Assembly: GCA_964036195.1 (NCBI GenBank)
Contig: OZ038452.1
Coordinates: 4,086,704 to 4,150,703, forward strand
Direction: 5' to 3'
DNA length: 64,000 nucleotides
DNA from: Sphaerolaimus hirsutus
Lineage: Eukaryota > Nematoda > Chromadorea > Monhysterida > Sphaerolaimidae
A model generated the notes under the pieces. The model saw only the letters and a program-made list of their open reading frames with translations, was not told the DNA's origin and did no database searches. This document shows positions 34,380 to 46,517 of the stretch, in pieces. Positions within the stretch are counted from its first letter, which is position 1. The number at the start of each line of letters is the position of its first letter. Both the position numbers and the translations under genes were made by a program.

Positions 34380-35215
34380 ACTTGGTAGCAGCGAGTGATT
34401 CGTTTAATTCACTACAGTGAACGGTGCAGCGCCTGATCAACGCCGAGCTGTCGTTATCAACAACGTATGATCTGTCGCGCCGGGACGAATCGTTGCAGTC
34501 AGGAGGGCCAGCATCGATCCCAGGGTCAGTTGAGGAAGTGTGGAGAGCTGCTGAACAGCTGCAGAAGCACACACGCCGAGAAGCGGCTTTGCGCAGGGCA
34601 CTGCGGACTGCGGACGCGCAGGACGCTGAGGTTGAACAGGTAGGAGTTGAAGCTGAAAGTGCACAGGAAGCGATTGCAGAAAATGCAGCGACGTGGACCA
34701 GGCACATGGAGGACAGCACACCCGTGGTCAGGCCAGTGCTGCAGTTCGGAACAGCACATGCAGGAACAGGCGGCAGCTGTTGGGATACGCCGGCTTGTGT
34801 GCCAGGTGCGCTACTGACTGGGGCGGCGCGATGAGCGTCCAGTGGAGGCACAGAAGCAGAACGCCCACAAGAAAGCCCGCTGCTGCGACCAGACAGACCG
34901 GTAAGTGCTGAACCCTGCAGAGAGCAGTGGAAATCAAGTAGGTGGGGTTTATTTTGACACCCGTGGGGACAAAGCGGCCGTAGCTCCCCGGTGTTGACAG
35001 GGTCTGGATCACAAGCAGTTTCAGCCGGATACGCTGGTGAAGACGAGCCGGTGTGTTTGTCTGCCTATCAGCGCACAAGTGGTGAGATTTCGGTAAGACT
35101 AATTGACACACCTGTGGTAGTACCAGATATAAATATTGAAGTCCCCTCCTTAGCTGAAGAGCTTGAAGAAGCTGAAAATTCATTTGGGGAGCTCCAATTA
35201 AGGGATATTCTGATA
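34380..35215 (+). pseudogene. Gag 5' region of the second retroelement, truncated
   Basis: A frame from about 34424 to 34834 parallels the start of the gag frame at 25072 (shared RLIN, GPAS and EQVW/EEVW-type motifs). It ends beside an equivalent GTAAGTGC donor-like site (34901). A second frame (34991 on, GYAGEDEP against GYVGDSEP) continues to 35215, where family B repeat sequence begins. No core Gag domain, protease or pol follows. Confidence 0.55.
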
Positions 35216-35375
35216 ATTTCTGGCGAAATAATAGACCCCCCCTTGAATACCCCCCCCCCCTCGAATTATCCCCCCTCAAATTTTGCTGGCGAAATAATAA
35301 ACCCCCTGGGGGTATTTCAAGGTAATACAGTATACAGTTATGTATGCCTATAAACACACATACATCTATTTCAAA
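35216..35375. repeat. Rearranged family B fragment
   Basis: TTTCTGGCGAAATAATAGACC, CCTCGAATTATCCCCC and a closing GGTAATACAG with TA match family B ends. They are followed by the internal ATACAGTTATGTATGCC segment in a rearranged order. From 35376 to 36500 I see no gene; near 35850-35995 there is a cluster of GTGAAGCGTGTGGAAG motifs ending TTTTTTGCTGTG, related to 18046-18349. Confidence 0.5.
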
Positions 35376-36508
35376 GAACTGTGAATAACATATATGGGCC
35401 CCACTAGCAAATCCGTATCCACTGATCCATGCATACAAGTAAATTTAAGTGAATTTGCGTGTGCCCGCCCAGCCTTCCCCAGTTTGCGTGTGCCCCTCGC
35501 GGACAGCCTGGCAGTTACATCATTGATGACAATATTGACTAGGCTTATGATATCAAAGCTAATGTTGATTAGTGCTGGCACATTTCCAACACTGGTGGCT
35601 TACACTAGCCGAAGTTTCATGATCACAACTTAAGGCAGCATTGAGCTAGAGAACCATGTGTACATCAGTACAAAATGACCGAAATTGTAACCCCCACAGT
35701 TCCGCAGTGGGTGGAGCTAGAGGGGCAAAATTTTGGATGAAAACTCAAAACACCTGATACCTTAACTGGTCAAAATTTTATGACCATAGCTTTCCCCTAG
35801 CGTGGATGGCGAGCACTGTCCAGGGACTTTACAGCCCAACCATGTATATAACAAGCATGAAGCATTTGTGAAGCTAGGTGAAGCATGTGGAAGACACTTC
35901 ACAAAAAATTTCAGGATTCTTGGTGAAGCGTGCTGAAGCGTGTGGAAGTGTGTGGAAGCGCGCCGCTTCCCGATGCATCACACACATTTTTTGCTGTGGA
36001 TGTCACACACTATCAAATGCAAATTGCTGTGGTATGGGTGCACTGCTGTGGTTGGTGGAGATGGTTCTGAAGGGCACTATTGACTGATTTCTATGTCTAT
36101 TGCTTGGGAGTCTGTGGAGATCTGCCAAAGCCAGCTGCAGTTAGCAAAGTCATCAGGTTTTAGTGCATGTGAATGTGAATGAACAAGTGAATGTCAACAA
36201 CTGGCATATGAAAATGAGATAGTTGAGTGTTTTCAGCAACTCTCACTAAGTGATAAATTGCATCAAACTGTTAAATTTGAGTCAGTAACACTAGAAAAGG
36301 GGAAATGTGAACCTCTGACAAGTGTAGTGAAGCAGGTTTTTGGATTAATTTGTGAAGATGTGGGTGGTGACTCTTTGGCACAGAAAATATATTTTTTTCT
36401 GATTCACTATACATCTTAAACTTTTTAAAAATTCTTTTTAAAACTTAAATTACCATTAAAACTTTTTTAAATTTTTGAAACAATACAAAAAAGCTTTAAG
36501 CTTTTTTA

Positions 36509-37713
36509 AGCTGCATTACACTGTCACTTGTGTGAACAAATATTTTTGGCTTTCATGTCATGAAAAAAGAATATTTATTGTGTCAATCACGTCACATCTC
36601 GATCAACCTTTTTTCATTAGAAATAACAAATATTTTCATATATGACGTAATCATGCACAATAAGATGAAATCTTTTCTTGTCATCACAGTCTTCTCTGGG
36701 TAGCCTCATTAACAAGGCTGTGTGGGTGAACATACGGCAGGCAACTCATGCATGAAAGTAAATGACCACCTCGCGAAACACATGACGAGTCGAGAATGGC
36801 CAAATGGCTTCATATGGTGCACAGTGAAAATAACAGCAAACTTCCGGTTCGCTGTGCATCGCAATGCGAACGTCAAGTTGCAGCCCCATGAAGGCAAGCC
36901 AGACTGGACCTGTTGCAGCCGTGAACATTTTTGCTTGTTTATCTTGATTAATGCATTTTCCCGTTAATTTCAAATTTCTTGATGTTCAATTATGATGTGA
37001 CACATTATAATTTCCCGCATGTTTGATCGCAGTTGTCATTTGAGCTATTGTGTCAATTTTCACCCGCTAGAGGTTCTACAATTCACTTGTGCTAACTGTG
37101 TATTGACTCTGAAGAAATCGCTACAATAAATTTCCCTGCAAACAAACTTAGTCCCCCTGAAAAAATACTAATTAATTGAAAATTTTAGCTGCTTTAAATT
37201 AACTTTTGCTAATTAATTCATGAAATAATTGAACAACTTGACTGGAAGCGGTACGAAAACGGCTGGTAAGTAGACGTGTCTGTCCGCAGGAACTTGCCAG
37301 AGCCTCAAGGGGTTCTGGTGTGTGTTCCTGTACTGCGTGTCAACTTCTCTCTACCCAAAATTCTCTCATTAATTAGTAACGGAATTAGTAACGGAACTCA
37401 TTTATTAGTAACACAAAAGGATTGGAGACGCCGATTTTCCGCTGAATAAATCCGACAAGTGGAGTATTTGTGGGAATAAATTAAATTCTGCTAAAATATC
37501 TGACAGCTGCATAGAAGAAATTGAACCAACAACTGGGTAGACAAGAAAAAATTTCATCTTATTGTGCATGATTATGTTATATATGACAATTTTTGCTTGT
37601 CCTAGGCAAAAAGAGTGGTCAAGATGTAGGTGGCCGACCCAACAAATATTCAATTTTCATGACATGAAAGCCAATAAATTTTGCCAGTACACGTGACAGT
37701 GCAAACGCAGCTT
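36509..37713. mobile_element. Long-TIR DNA element split by a solo LTR
   Basis: AGCTGCATTACACTG.. on the left and ..CAGTGCAAACGCAGCT on the right open inverted arms of roughly 170-180 bp. The arms share GGCTTTCATGTCATGAAAA and ATCATGCACAATAAGATGAA. The solo LTR at 36721-37505 sits between the arms. The TSD is uncertain (TTAA against TTTA). Confidence 0.6.
36721..37505 (+). mobile_element. Solo LTR of the env-type retroelement family (TSD GCTG)
   Basis: 785 bp; starts TGTGGGTGAACATACGG, ends AAAATATCTGACA, with GCTG on both sides (36717-36720 and 37506-37509). It aligns with two separated parts of the 5' LTR at 23377-24956 (the CAGTTCGCTGTGCA region and the CACCCGCTAGAGGTTCTAC region). This defines the family's true LTR ends and its 4-bp duplication, as in Ty3/gypsy. 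Confidence 0.8.
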
Positions 37714-37789
37714 TAATAAAATAATCAATGCCAACTTCTTTCACGCAATTTTTACCTAGATTAAAATTTATCATCACAAAGTGACCTAC

Positions 37790-37937
37790 CGTGGCCATAC
37801 TGCGATTGTGGGGAAACTCTTGCAATGCAATTGTCATCAGTGCGATCATCAGCGCATTTGTACCAATTGCCTCAATCACCCTGCAGAGCATGCAGGCTGC
37901 CATGAACACATCTCTTTGTTCCACATAAATGAGCAGC
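37790..37937 (-). CDS. MFS transporter (SLC18B1-like) exon 4
   Basis: An acceptor ACAAAG precedes 37937 and a donor ACG|GTAGGT follows 37790 (148 bp: one base plus 49 codons). It encodes VFMAACMLCRVIEAIGTN and ALQEFPHNRSMAT, equivalent to helix 4 and the cytoplasmic turn before helix 5 in SLC18B1. A nearby upstream AG (37973) would give a different phase and an early stop, so the downstream AG is preferred. Phases agree with exons 3 and 5. Confidence 0.75.
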
Positions 37938-37979
37938 CTTTGTGGTTGTAACAACATCAGAAGAGACGCAACCTAAAAT

Positions 37980-38121
37980 ACCACATTTCTTCAAAATACC
38001 CCCCCCCCCCTTTGAAATAACCCATGTGTTTTCAAGCTAAGTAAAACTACCCCACTCGAAAAAAACCTCAAAATTTTCACTCTGAAAAAATAAACCCCCG
38101 GGGAGTATTTCGAGGAAATAC
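37980..38121. repeat. Short family A derivative
   Basis: ACATTTCTTCAAAATACCC at the left and GGAGTATTTCGAGGAAATACG at the right enclose C-rich and TTTTCACTCTGAAAAAATAAA segments. It sits in MFS intron 3. Confidence 0.5.
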
Positions 38122-38124
38122 GTA

Positions 38125-38753
38125 CCGTATTTCCTCAAATTACCCCCCGGGGGTTTATGTTTTCAGAGTGAAAATTTTGAGAGAAAAACGTGAAAAATGC
38201 AACAATAACTACCATTTATAAGTTTTTACAGCCTTATATAAGGATGTAGATGGTATAAATGATGTTCTAATGTAACACAGTAAGTGTTTTGAACATCTGA
38301 AATGCATTTCCCGGGCTATTTACACAGGTCCCGGCCGGGGACCGGGACCCGGCAAAAAATATTTTTTTTTTAATGAATAATTGGCGTGTATGGGTTGTTT
38401 GCATGTTAATTAGGTGAATTATCACCAAATTAGCATGCACAAAATTTTTGCGAGACGGTGACATGTGCTGATGCAAATTTTTTTTTGGCGGTGTATAGTT
38501 TTTTCGATTTGTCTGAATTTTGGCATGTGTGTACTCCTTCGTTTACTGAGTACACATGCCAAATTCCAGCTCAGCACCGTTAACATTTATCATTTTATTC
38601 ACACTTCAATTTTTTTTGATCACTGTATTTTTGTATAGTGATCGAAATTCTGCCGGGGTCCGGTCCCCGGCCAGGACCTGTGTAAATAGCCCATTTCCCG
38701 GACCACAAATTCATAGTGCCCATTTTGAGGGGGGGTATTTCGAGGAAATACGG
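38125..38753. mobile_element. Family A TA-type element, carrying a nested element
   Basis: It starts CCGTATTTCCTCAAATTACC after TA and ends GTATTTCGAGGAAATACGG before CA. The interior has the GTTTTCAGAGTGAAAATTTTG variant core. It is split by the 378-bp element at 38314-38691. Confidence 0.65.
38314..38691. mobile_element. Short element with 9-bp TSD CATTTCCCG (Mutator-like?)
   Basis: 378 bp; ends GGCTATTTACACAGGTCC and GGACCTGTGTAAATAGCC are perfect inverted copies. The 9-bp flank CATTTCCCG is repeated exactly (38305-38313 and 38692-38700). A 9-bp duplication points to Mutator-like elements, but no transposase is present, so the superfamily is inferred only from TSD length. Confidence 0.85.
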
Positions 38754-38791
38754 CATTCACAATTTTGGAAATGTTAAGGCAAAAATTTTAC

Positions 38792-38897
38792 CCAAATATT
38801 ACTGATGACAGTCCATTTGTGAGCCCTCCAATGGTGAACAGTTTCTTTACACCAACCGCTTTCAAGACAATCGGTGAAAGTGGCGCCAAAATCAAAC
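38792..38897 (-). CDS. MFS transporter (SLC18B1-like) exon 3
   Basis: Acceptor GTCCCAG before 38897 and donor TTTGG|GTAAAA after 38792 (106 bp: 2 + 34 codons + 2). It encodes LILAPLSPIVLKAVGVKKLF, helix 2 with the following cytoplasmic loop, then a third hydrophobic segment (TIGGLTNGLSSVIFG). In MFS proteins the helix 2-3 loop carries motif A. Phases join exons 2 and 4 exactly. Confidence 0.75.
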
Positions 38898-39058
38898 CTG
38901 GGACCATAGTCTATTCATGAGTAGTGCGAATAAGTAATGCCCTACATGCAGAGTTGTTGGTGAGTATTTACATTTACACTGACATATACATAAAATTCGG
39001 TATACTCGGCGGACATGATACTCTACACATAGATATGATTTCTGTCTTCGGCTGGCAG

Positions 39059-40455
39059 TAACGATGGCCAAAAAATATTCGAAAATTCGAAAACATTTTT
39101 GAATTTTCGAATTTTTTCGGAATTTTCGAATTTTTATTTCACCCCTAAAAAAACACTTAAAAATCGATTTATTTTTCAAAAAATTCGAAAATTCGAAAAT
39201 GCAAAAATTCGAAAATAGTTTTCGAATTTTTCAGGCAACTCAAGGCAACAAAACGCATTCTTAAGTTCAACGTGCTAAATAAAGCGACAATTGATATGCG
39301 GCGCGTATGAAAAAGCGAAACGTATACTCCATTCACTTTACACCCTGCACGCGTGGTTCCAGCTGGAAGCGTGCCAACTATTTTTTCCGCATGCGATTTT
39401 CATAATCAGTTGAAAAAAAGTCATCTCTGTTATAACGTTACACGTCTACTTATTCACAACAATCATTTTTTCATCTTATAGACAAAATCGCATGCTCTAT
39501 CATCATTGGCACACTTACAACATGAAACATAAATGGGTGCGAGGGCAGAGCATCATGTTCGCCGAGTATAACAAAGAAAAACATTGAAATGACATCCGCG
39601 GCGGAAGAGGCGGACTTCGACACATCCGTTTTATACCGTATTTCCTTGAAATATCCTCCCCCCCCCCCTCAAAATACCCCCCTCAATATTTGCCCTATGA
39701 ATTTATGACCCCCCCCTTCCCCTCGAAATACCGCCCCCAAATTTTGTGTATAGAGAACGTTTGTGCGGTTTGTTATCTGGGAAACACGTGAAAAACAATG
39801 ACTGTGTTGCGTTAGAACAGGGTTTGTACCGTCTACGTACTTACCTATATAAGTCTATAGAGTCTTATAAATGGCGGTTTTTGTTGCATTTTTTACATCT
39901 GTGTTACTTACAAAAAACAATTTAGCACTGGGATTTCTAAAAATTGCTGGCAACGTAATAGACCCCCAGGGGGGGGGAGGTTAATTCAAGGAAATACGGT
40001 ATTTGATCTCAATATTTTATTTCATGCCAATATTCTATTTGATGCCAATATTTTATTTGACACCGATTTTCAATTATTGTTTTTATTGCCTTTGCTGCGT
40101 TGGTGAATTAAATGTGCCAATGTGTGAATTAAATGAAGAAGTTGGACACTGGTCCGTATAACTCCTTCCACCATTTTTAATGCTAAATTATAGTAAAAAT
40201 AAGGTTATAAAAACTGAGGAGAATGTGAAAACTGTCCAAAAAATGTGTTTAAAGCTTCAGATTCAATATTTTTCCAAAAAAATTCTAAAATTATTTGAAA
40301 AAATTCAAAAACTGGCCAAAAAAATTCGAAAATTGCTACAAAAGATTCGAAAATTCGAAAATTAATTTGGGGAAAAATTCGAAAATTCGAAAATTAATTT
40401 TAGAAAAAACAATTCAAAATTTAAATACTTTTTTCTCGGGGGTTTGCCATCGTTA
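39059..40455. mobile_element. hAT-like element with TAACGATGGC ends (TSD GCTGGCAG)
   Basis: 1397 bp; begins TAACGATGGCC, ends TTTGCCATCGTTA, and is flanked by the exact 8-bp duplication GCTGGCAG (39051-39058, 40456-40463). Subterminal regions consist of GAAAATTCGAAAAT repeats in both orientations. A family A element (39636-39999) is nested inside. It is the same family as 51461-53809. Confidence 0.9.
39636..39999. mobile_element. Family A TA-type MITE (short form)
   Basis: 364 bp; CCGTATTTCCTTGAAATATCC start, TTCAAGGAAATACGG end, TA at 39634-39635 and 40000-40001. It has the family core with CTTATAAATGGCGGTTTTTG. Confidence 0.75.
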
Positions 40456-41553
40456 GCTGGCAGACAACCAACCAAAAACTTATGAACCGATACCCCACTC
40501 CACTCCACTGCACTTCATTCCGACTCCGCACCGGTTCAGTCAGCCACAGTTCACTGTGGACTGCGGTTATGACGTCATGAACATGATGGAGTGCTACCTC
40601 CAGAAAAATGAAGGCTGCAATATCGCCCGACTATACTGGGTAAATGCTTATGGTATGGGTTTAATACTTTCATTGTACCACTACACATCTGTACGTGTAG
40701 TCTTCTATCAGTACTGGGTACTTCTGATCTGAGTATTCCAAATATGAAATGAAACAGAAAATTCAAATGGCAGTATTCCAGTGGCATTAACAGGATCGCA
40801 ATAAGGTGTAACTGTTGGTACACTCAGAATATCAATTCTCATTGCCTGATTGCAAAACAGTTGCAAACTCAACTGTGTGGACATTCTGCAGTTGAGCAAA
40901 CAACTTTTTCTAAGTTGCTCTGGCACCGTGCCTGGCAGTGCACCCAGTCAGACTGTTTACCTCACTGAACCAGTGTACCTGAACACACTCTTGGGAGAAA
41001 ACTGGAATCAAGTGCACCCAGATATCTGGCAGCCATTTTGGCCAAGCAAAAGGCAGTTGTGTCTTCAACTGAATCAATTTTTTTAAATGTGTATGAAATG
41101 TTGCAGTACAAAATAAAATCATTACTTTACTAAGTTAAACAAACCAATTAGAAGTGTCTAAATTGCAACTGCACCAAACAACTGGAAGTGCTTCCAAACT
41201 GCTTGAAAGATTGAACTGTGGGAAATTTTTGCAGGTATTTTCAGGTATTGGGTGCGGGTTCAGGTATTGAGATCGGGTATCGGGTTTGGGTTCGGGTAGC
41301 AGTGTCGGGTTCGGGTATCGGGTTTTGGTTCTAAAAAGTGTGTGGGTATCGGGTTCGGGTCGGGTCGGGTTCCCAACCCTAATGTTTACATATACTTTGG
41401 AAAAAAACAGCTGTACTCGCTTTTACATTTACTTTTTAAAAGTACTCGAGTACAGAAAACGTGTTTCAGATAGGCTTTGTTATAGGCTTCTTCAACGCAT
41501 AGATGGGGAAGAAACGAGAAAAAAGCTAGTAAAAAACGTTACGTTTATGTATA

Positions 41554-42009
41554 CCGTATTTCCTCGAAATACCCCCCCCCCCCTTGAAATACCCCCCCCC
41601 CCCTCGTTTGACCCCCCCCCCCCTCTCGAGACCACTATGAAACAATCACCCCCCCCCCTCGAAATACCCCCCCCCAAATTGAGTGTAAAGAGAACGTACA
41701 TGACAAATACGGCAGTTATGTTCTGCGTAGTGCAGAACACACGTTAAAACAATGTCGGAATCACGTTAGAACAGTGTTTATACCATCTACGTACTAATAT
41801 TAGTCTACAGAACCTTATAAATGGCAGTTTTTGTTGCATTTTTCGACGTCTGCGTACGTTTCAGACGACAATTTCGTACTTGGTTTTCAAAAATTTTCTT
41901 GTGAAATATGATCCCCCTCGAAATACCCCCCCCCCCTCGTTTAAACCCCCCCCCCTCTCGGGACCACTATGAAACAATCACCCCCGGGGGGTATTTCGAG
42001 GAAATACGG
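41554..42009. mobile_element. Family A TA-inserting MITE (A3)
   Basis: 456 bp; CCGTATTTCCTCG to CGAGGAAATACGG with TA at 41552-41553 and 42010-42011. It is close to A1 throughout, including the CTGCGTAGTGCAGAACACA hairpin. From 40456 to 41553 I see no gene; a GGGTTCGGGTATCGG-type simple repeat lies at 41240-41380. Confidence 0.8.
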
Positions 42010-42175
42010 TACTTTGAAAAAGGTTACCTAAATATATACTTTTTACAACTCTGCTTCTGTTGTCTCCTCAACCATTTCGATTTGGTTGCGATTTTTTTTT
42101 TAAAGGCACTACCCCTGCGTGAGTTTAATATTCAACGGAACCGCGTCTGTAAATATGTTCATAGCAGTGCATTTA

Positions 42176-43067
42176 CCGTATTTCCTCGAAATACCCCTCC
42201 CCCCTCGGAATACCCCCCTTAAAATGGGCACTACCCAATTTTTGTACAATTTTAGTAAAATTTTACAAAAACTCCAGTGTATGTAAAATTATATAATAAG
42301 TTTTCTATCCTGTTGCTTACGTTTCTAGCTGCCAATTTGCAGAACTGGTGCCTTGTTGTTGCTTTCATTGTTGTGATTGAAATATATTGCTCAAAATTGC
42401 AAATTTTCACATCTTTCTATATATTTTCACCTTAAAAATCACTAATTCATGTGATCTTTCCCATTTTATTCATTCCATACCGTGAAAAAAAAAACAATAT
42501 ATTGAACGACCAAGCCCTCCATCCAAACCCCCAAAAATAATTTTTTTAGATATCTTTCCCTCCGTAGAAGCAATTAGGTATATGTATCTATCCAGCCCTT
42601 GCGAGGGTCACAATTCAAGATACCCATATCGCAACCTGTCAACAAGTCAACATTCAAAATTTTTTCTATTCTTCTGCATTCTTCTAGCGTGCACATTGTT
42701 TTGTGGTTTTGCACGCAAGATTTCAATTTTTTGTAAAATTTTTGTAAAATATTTGTACAATTTTAGTAAAATGGTTTCATTTTATTTTATTAATGACATT
42801 TCAGAATAAAATAAAATAAAATAAAATGAAACATGAATAAAATTAAAATAAAATACAATTTTAATAAAAATAAAATACAATTTTAGTAAAAAGAATTTTA
42901 CTAAAACCAACCCTGGTTACGTTAGAACATAATTTGTACAATTTACACCCTTATATAAGGCTGTAAAAACTTATAAATGGTGGTTATTGTTGCATTTTTC
43001 ACGTTTTTCTCTCAAAATTTTCACTCTGAAAAAATAAACCCCCGGGGGGTATTTCGAGGAAATACGA
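42176..43067. mobile_element. Family A variant with AT-rich interior
   Basis: CCGTATTTCCTCGAAATACC start after TA, GTATTTCGAGGAAATACGA end before TA. The 892-bp length includes a TTTTAGTAAAATTTTAC-bounded AT-rich block (about 42240-42905) that looks like a further nested insertion. Confidence 0.6.
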
Positions 43068-43194
43068 TAGTCACTTTAGAAATATGTCCCACATTGAATT
43101 CTCTGAAATACATTTTCTGTAGGCGTATGCTTTGAAAATTTATGTCCATAATATGTAAGCGTACAAGTGCGTACGGTATTTTTTAGATAGTATA

Positions 43195-43582
43195 CCGTAT
43201 TACCTCAAATTATCCCCCTCGAATTAACACCCCCTCGAATTAACTCCCCCCCCCCTCAAAATGGGCTGGGAAAGAAATAAACCCGCTTCGAAAATACCCC
43301 CCTCTGGAATGATGTACATCATGTATGCCGTGTACATTATGTATTTATTACTTCTAATTTGCATTGCATCTACACTTGTATGCTCATTTGTGTACAGATG
43401 TACATCTATAGCCCCAATACAACCTATTTTCTCATGTTTATTACCATTTTTGTGTATGAAAAAGCATATTCTTTACTATGAATTTCATGAAAATTTCTGA
43501 CAAAATAATAAACACCACCTCAAAAAAGTACCCCCCCCCCCGAATTAATCCCCCATCATGGGGGTATTTCAAGGTAATATGG
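43195..43582. mobile_element. Family B TA-type MITE (B2)
   Basis: 388 bp; CCGTATTACCTCAAATTATCC start, TTTCAAGGTAATATGG end, TA on both sides. The interior contains GATGTACATCATGTATG and TATTCTTTACTATGAATTTC segments shared with the 18.9-19.4 kb copy. Confidence 0.7.
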
Positions 43583-43905
43583 TATGCAATCGAGGTAATA
43601 TTGACCGCGTACTCGCGTACCCATATTTTTGAGCAAACGTACATACCTTTGCACAACTTTGCAGTTAGTGAAGTCAACGATGTGGATGCGGAACGATACA
43701 AAATCGATACAAAATGTCAGTAATGAACCTGAGAAAAATGAAAATAATGGAAAGTTTGGCAGACTGCCATGAAACTTTCCAATGGCTGTTTTCAATGAAA
43801 ACAAATGTGCTATATTATTTTTTTCTTACTCAAAGTTGTTTTAAAGACACAATGCATGTTTCTAGGAATTACTTACTTGCACTACTAACAAATGGAATCT
43901 GACAC

Positions 43906-43969
43906 CTGCTGCTGAGAAGATGCCTGTGACAAGACCAATTTCTGTTTGACTCAGTCCTTTTCTCTTTGC
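43906..43969 (-). CDS. MFS transporter (SLC18B1-like) exon 2
   Basis: Acceptor CTACAG before 43969, donor GCAG|GTGTC after 43906 (64 bp: 21 codons + 1). It encodes AKRKGLSQTEIGLVTGIFSA, the periplasmic loop and start of helix 2, with the K-G-x-S/T-x-x-x-IG-x pattern typical of vesicular-amine-type MFS proteins. Phase 0 to exon 1, phase 1 to exon 3. Confidence 0.75.
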
Positions 43970-44096
43970 CTGTAGATTGTTGGTAAAATTGTGTTACACA
44001 ATGTGCCCACACACACACTAGTTTTCACTGTGCAATTTCGTAAAATTTGATTGAAAACTGTTGGTGACATGTTGCCAGTAATTTTTCTATCACTGT

Positions 44097-44260
44097 AAAG
44101 CCCCATTTACATGGTATTTTTGTAACGACAGAAATTATTTGTCGTCACAGGCCATTTTGCACAACTTTGCAAAATTGAACACGTGTGACGGACGACAAGT
44201 CGGCCTCGCTGCCGGAGACAACAAATTGGCCTCGCTATTGCCGACAAATTTTTTTATATA
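44097..44260. repeat. Harbinger-like end fragment
   Basis: GCCCCATTTACATGGTATTTTTGTAACGAC resembles the left arms of 22264-22678 and 47376-48299; the partner end is not clear. From 44580 to 44980 a pair of related ~120-bp segments (GTTGGCTTGTCTGGACATTTG / GATGGCTTGTCTAGACATTTG) is visible. I find no gene from 44000 to 46500, though 45340-46420 has an LTR-like look (AATAAA near 45768) without definable ends. Confidence 0.4.
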
Positions 44261-46517
44261 TCCTCACAAGCACATTTGGTTGTAAAAAAATTATTTGTAT
44301 TGTTACCTGCATACTTGTGCTCACCCAGTGCCAGTGTACACGCGTACTTGCATACCGATATTCAGCAGCCAATTCGCTCTCCTACACTAGCATATGAGAG
44401 TTGAGGAGCATACTAAAAGTCCCAAAACAGCTGTGTGAAGGGACGTATTTAATAAATGACTGCCTAAACAAGAATACACCAGCTGCACATGGCTAATATT
44501 GCGCAAGCGGTTGATGCTGATGTTATGGGATAGGGCGCAATGTAAAATGCAGCAAGATATTGTGGAGCTTTCCAAACACTATGTAAAAAGGGGATGCTAG
44601 TCTTGGTTGAAATGGTTTAAGCCATTTGGCGCACTACAGTAAGCCAGTTGGCTCGGTGCCAATAAGGTTGGCTTGTCTGGACATTTGAAAATTCAAATCT
44701 GAGGTTCCAAATTTGAAAATAGCTTGCATTTTCACCTGTCAGCTGTCAAGGAAAAGCTAGATAAGATCTAAGCTAAAATGATTGACAGCGCTGACTTCAA
44801 AGGTAAAAGCTGGAACCTAAAAGGATGATTGACAGCTATTTTGGCACACTACAGTAAACTGGGTTGACGCTGCGCCAAACAGATGGCTTGTCTAGACATT
44901 TGAAGCAAAAACCTAGATAAGATCTAAAAACTGAAGCAAAAAGGCCAAGATAACGATCTAAAGCTGTCAATCATAATGCATAACTGACAGAATAGTGCAC
45001 ACATGTTGCCAAATGTTGAGCATTTATTGACAAACAAGTGCAGGTGTTGTTATGCAACAGTGCAAACAGTCCCCCACAGAGACCATTGGTGGGGAAGTAG
45101 CTTTTGCAAAAGCTATGGAGTCATGACAGAAAATGTACCCAGTTTTGTGTTGATGCAAAAGTTACCAATTACGGTAAAGTTACTTATCTGCCTATGTTAA
45201 ACTCTGCCCACCCATGTAACAAAACTGGAACTGTCATGCTAAATGGAAAAGCAAAAATGGTTTTTGGAAATGCAACCTTTTTGCTTGGCAAAATCAGTTT
45301 GACTTCCATTGAAAATACTCTGTTTCTGTGCTGAACCTGTTTTGCTCTGTGCTTTTTTTTTGCTCTGTGCCAATTTCCATTTTCCTAGGTCACTGGACCT
45401 AAAGGGCCACTGGGCCGGTGTAGCTGCGGAAGGCTGCTAAGCCTATTCACGGCCGGGAGCTTGAGAAAAGCTCTCACAGTCTGCTTGCAGTGATAAGTGA
45501 TCCCTGCAATTCGCATTTTATTTGTTTTATTCGCTTCTATTCGTTTACTGCGCTACTTATTTGCCCTATCTATTGCTAATTGCGACTTATCTACTATTTT
45601 TGCCGCAATTTATTCCCCATTTCGCAAAACTACCATTTTTGCTGCCTAAGTTAGGTAGATGTTTATTTTACACCCCTAGTTCTACTTTATTTACTAGAAA
45701 CATTTGCCAGTTTCTAGGGTTTTCACAACTGTCTACTTTTTATCATTTTTTCCCTTATTTACACTTAATAAAGCGCATCTAAACCACTGATATAAAAATA
45801 CATATTTGCTTGCACTCATGTGCCTAGGTTTAACCATTACATTTAGAGACATTTGCATTTGCGGGATGGCAATTTCCATCTGTATTCAACTCTTCATTCT
45901 GTATAATTGGCTGGCTTCCAGGTATTGGAATTTTCTACCTTGTCCCACCGCGCCTTTTTAATAAGAACCGCGCAGCGTAAATTACCAATGAATTAGGAAC
46001 CAATTTTCCACCGAACTTTTACAGTAAAAAAACGTTAAAGTAGAAGCATTTAATTAAGCATTTTTAATCAACTAATTGTGCAAGGCAATCTCCTTGCTGG
46101 CAAGCGCACCCACCTAACCAAATTTTCCTACCTATTTACATTTCAATTAGAGCACCCGTCACTGTGTAATTACGAAGTCCGAAAACGACCTCCCGACACT
46201 TTACAGCGTAAACAGCGTAGCTGCATACACGGTGACCCATGTTTGTGCACTGGCCGGAATTCCTCTGCTACCAAAAACAGATTACCTTTTAGAATACTTT
46301 TGTTAAAAACTTCTTTTAACACCACTAGCAAAGGTTCCCGGACAACCTGGTGAGCATGGCAGTGTTTTAGCATTGTCGGCGCCAATCCCATTTTCCCGTT
46401 ACAGTATACAAATTGTAAAAAAATTGTATTCTATTTTCATTCTATATTATTTTATATTATTTTATTTTGTTTCATTTTATATTATTTTATTTCAAAATGT
46501 CATTAACTAAAAAAAAC

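Noticed and set aside
37938..37972. Alternative, longer start of MFS exon 4 using the AG at 37973
   Set aside because: It would shift phase relative to exon 3 and produce an immediate stop; the downstream AG keeps the frame and the expected helix spacing.
40850..41122. Possible exon with a SAPSQTVYLTEPVYLN-like frame
   Set aside because: There is no matching splice context, no phase link to the MFS exons (it reads on the plus strand) and no recognisable domain.
45340..46420. Possible solo LTR or SINE with an AATAAA signal
   Set aside because: No terminal repeats, no TSD and no homologous copy elsewhere in the window could be found.
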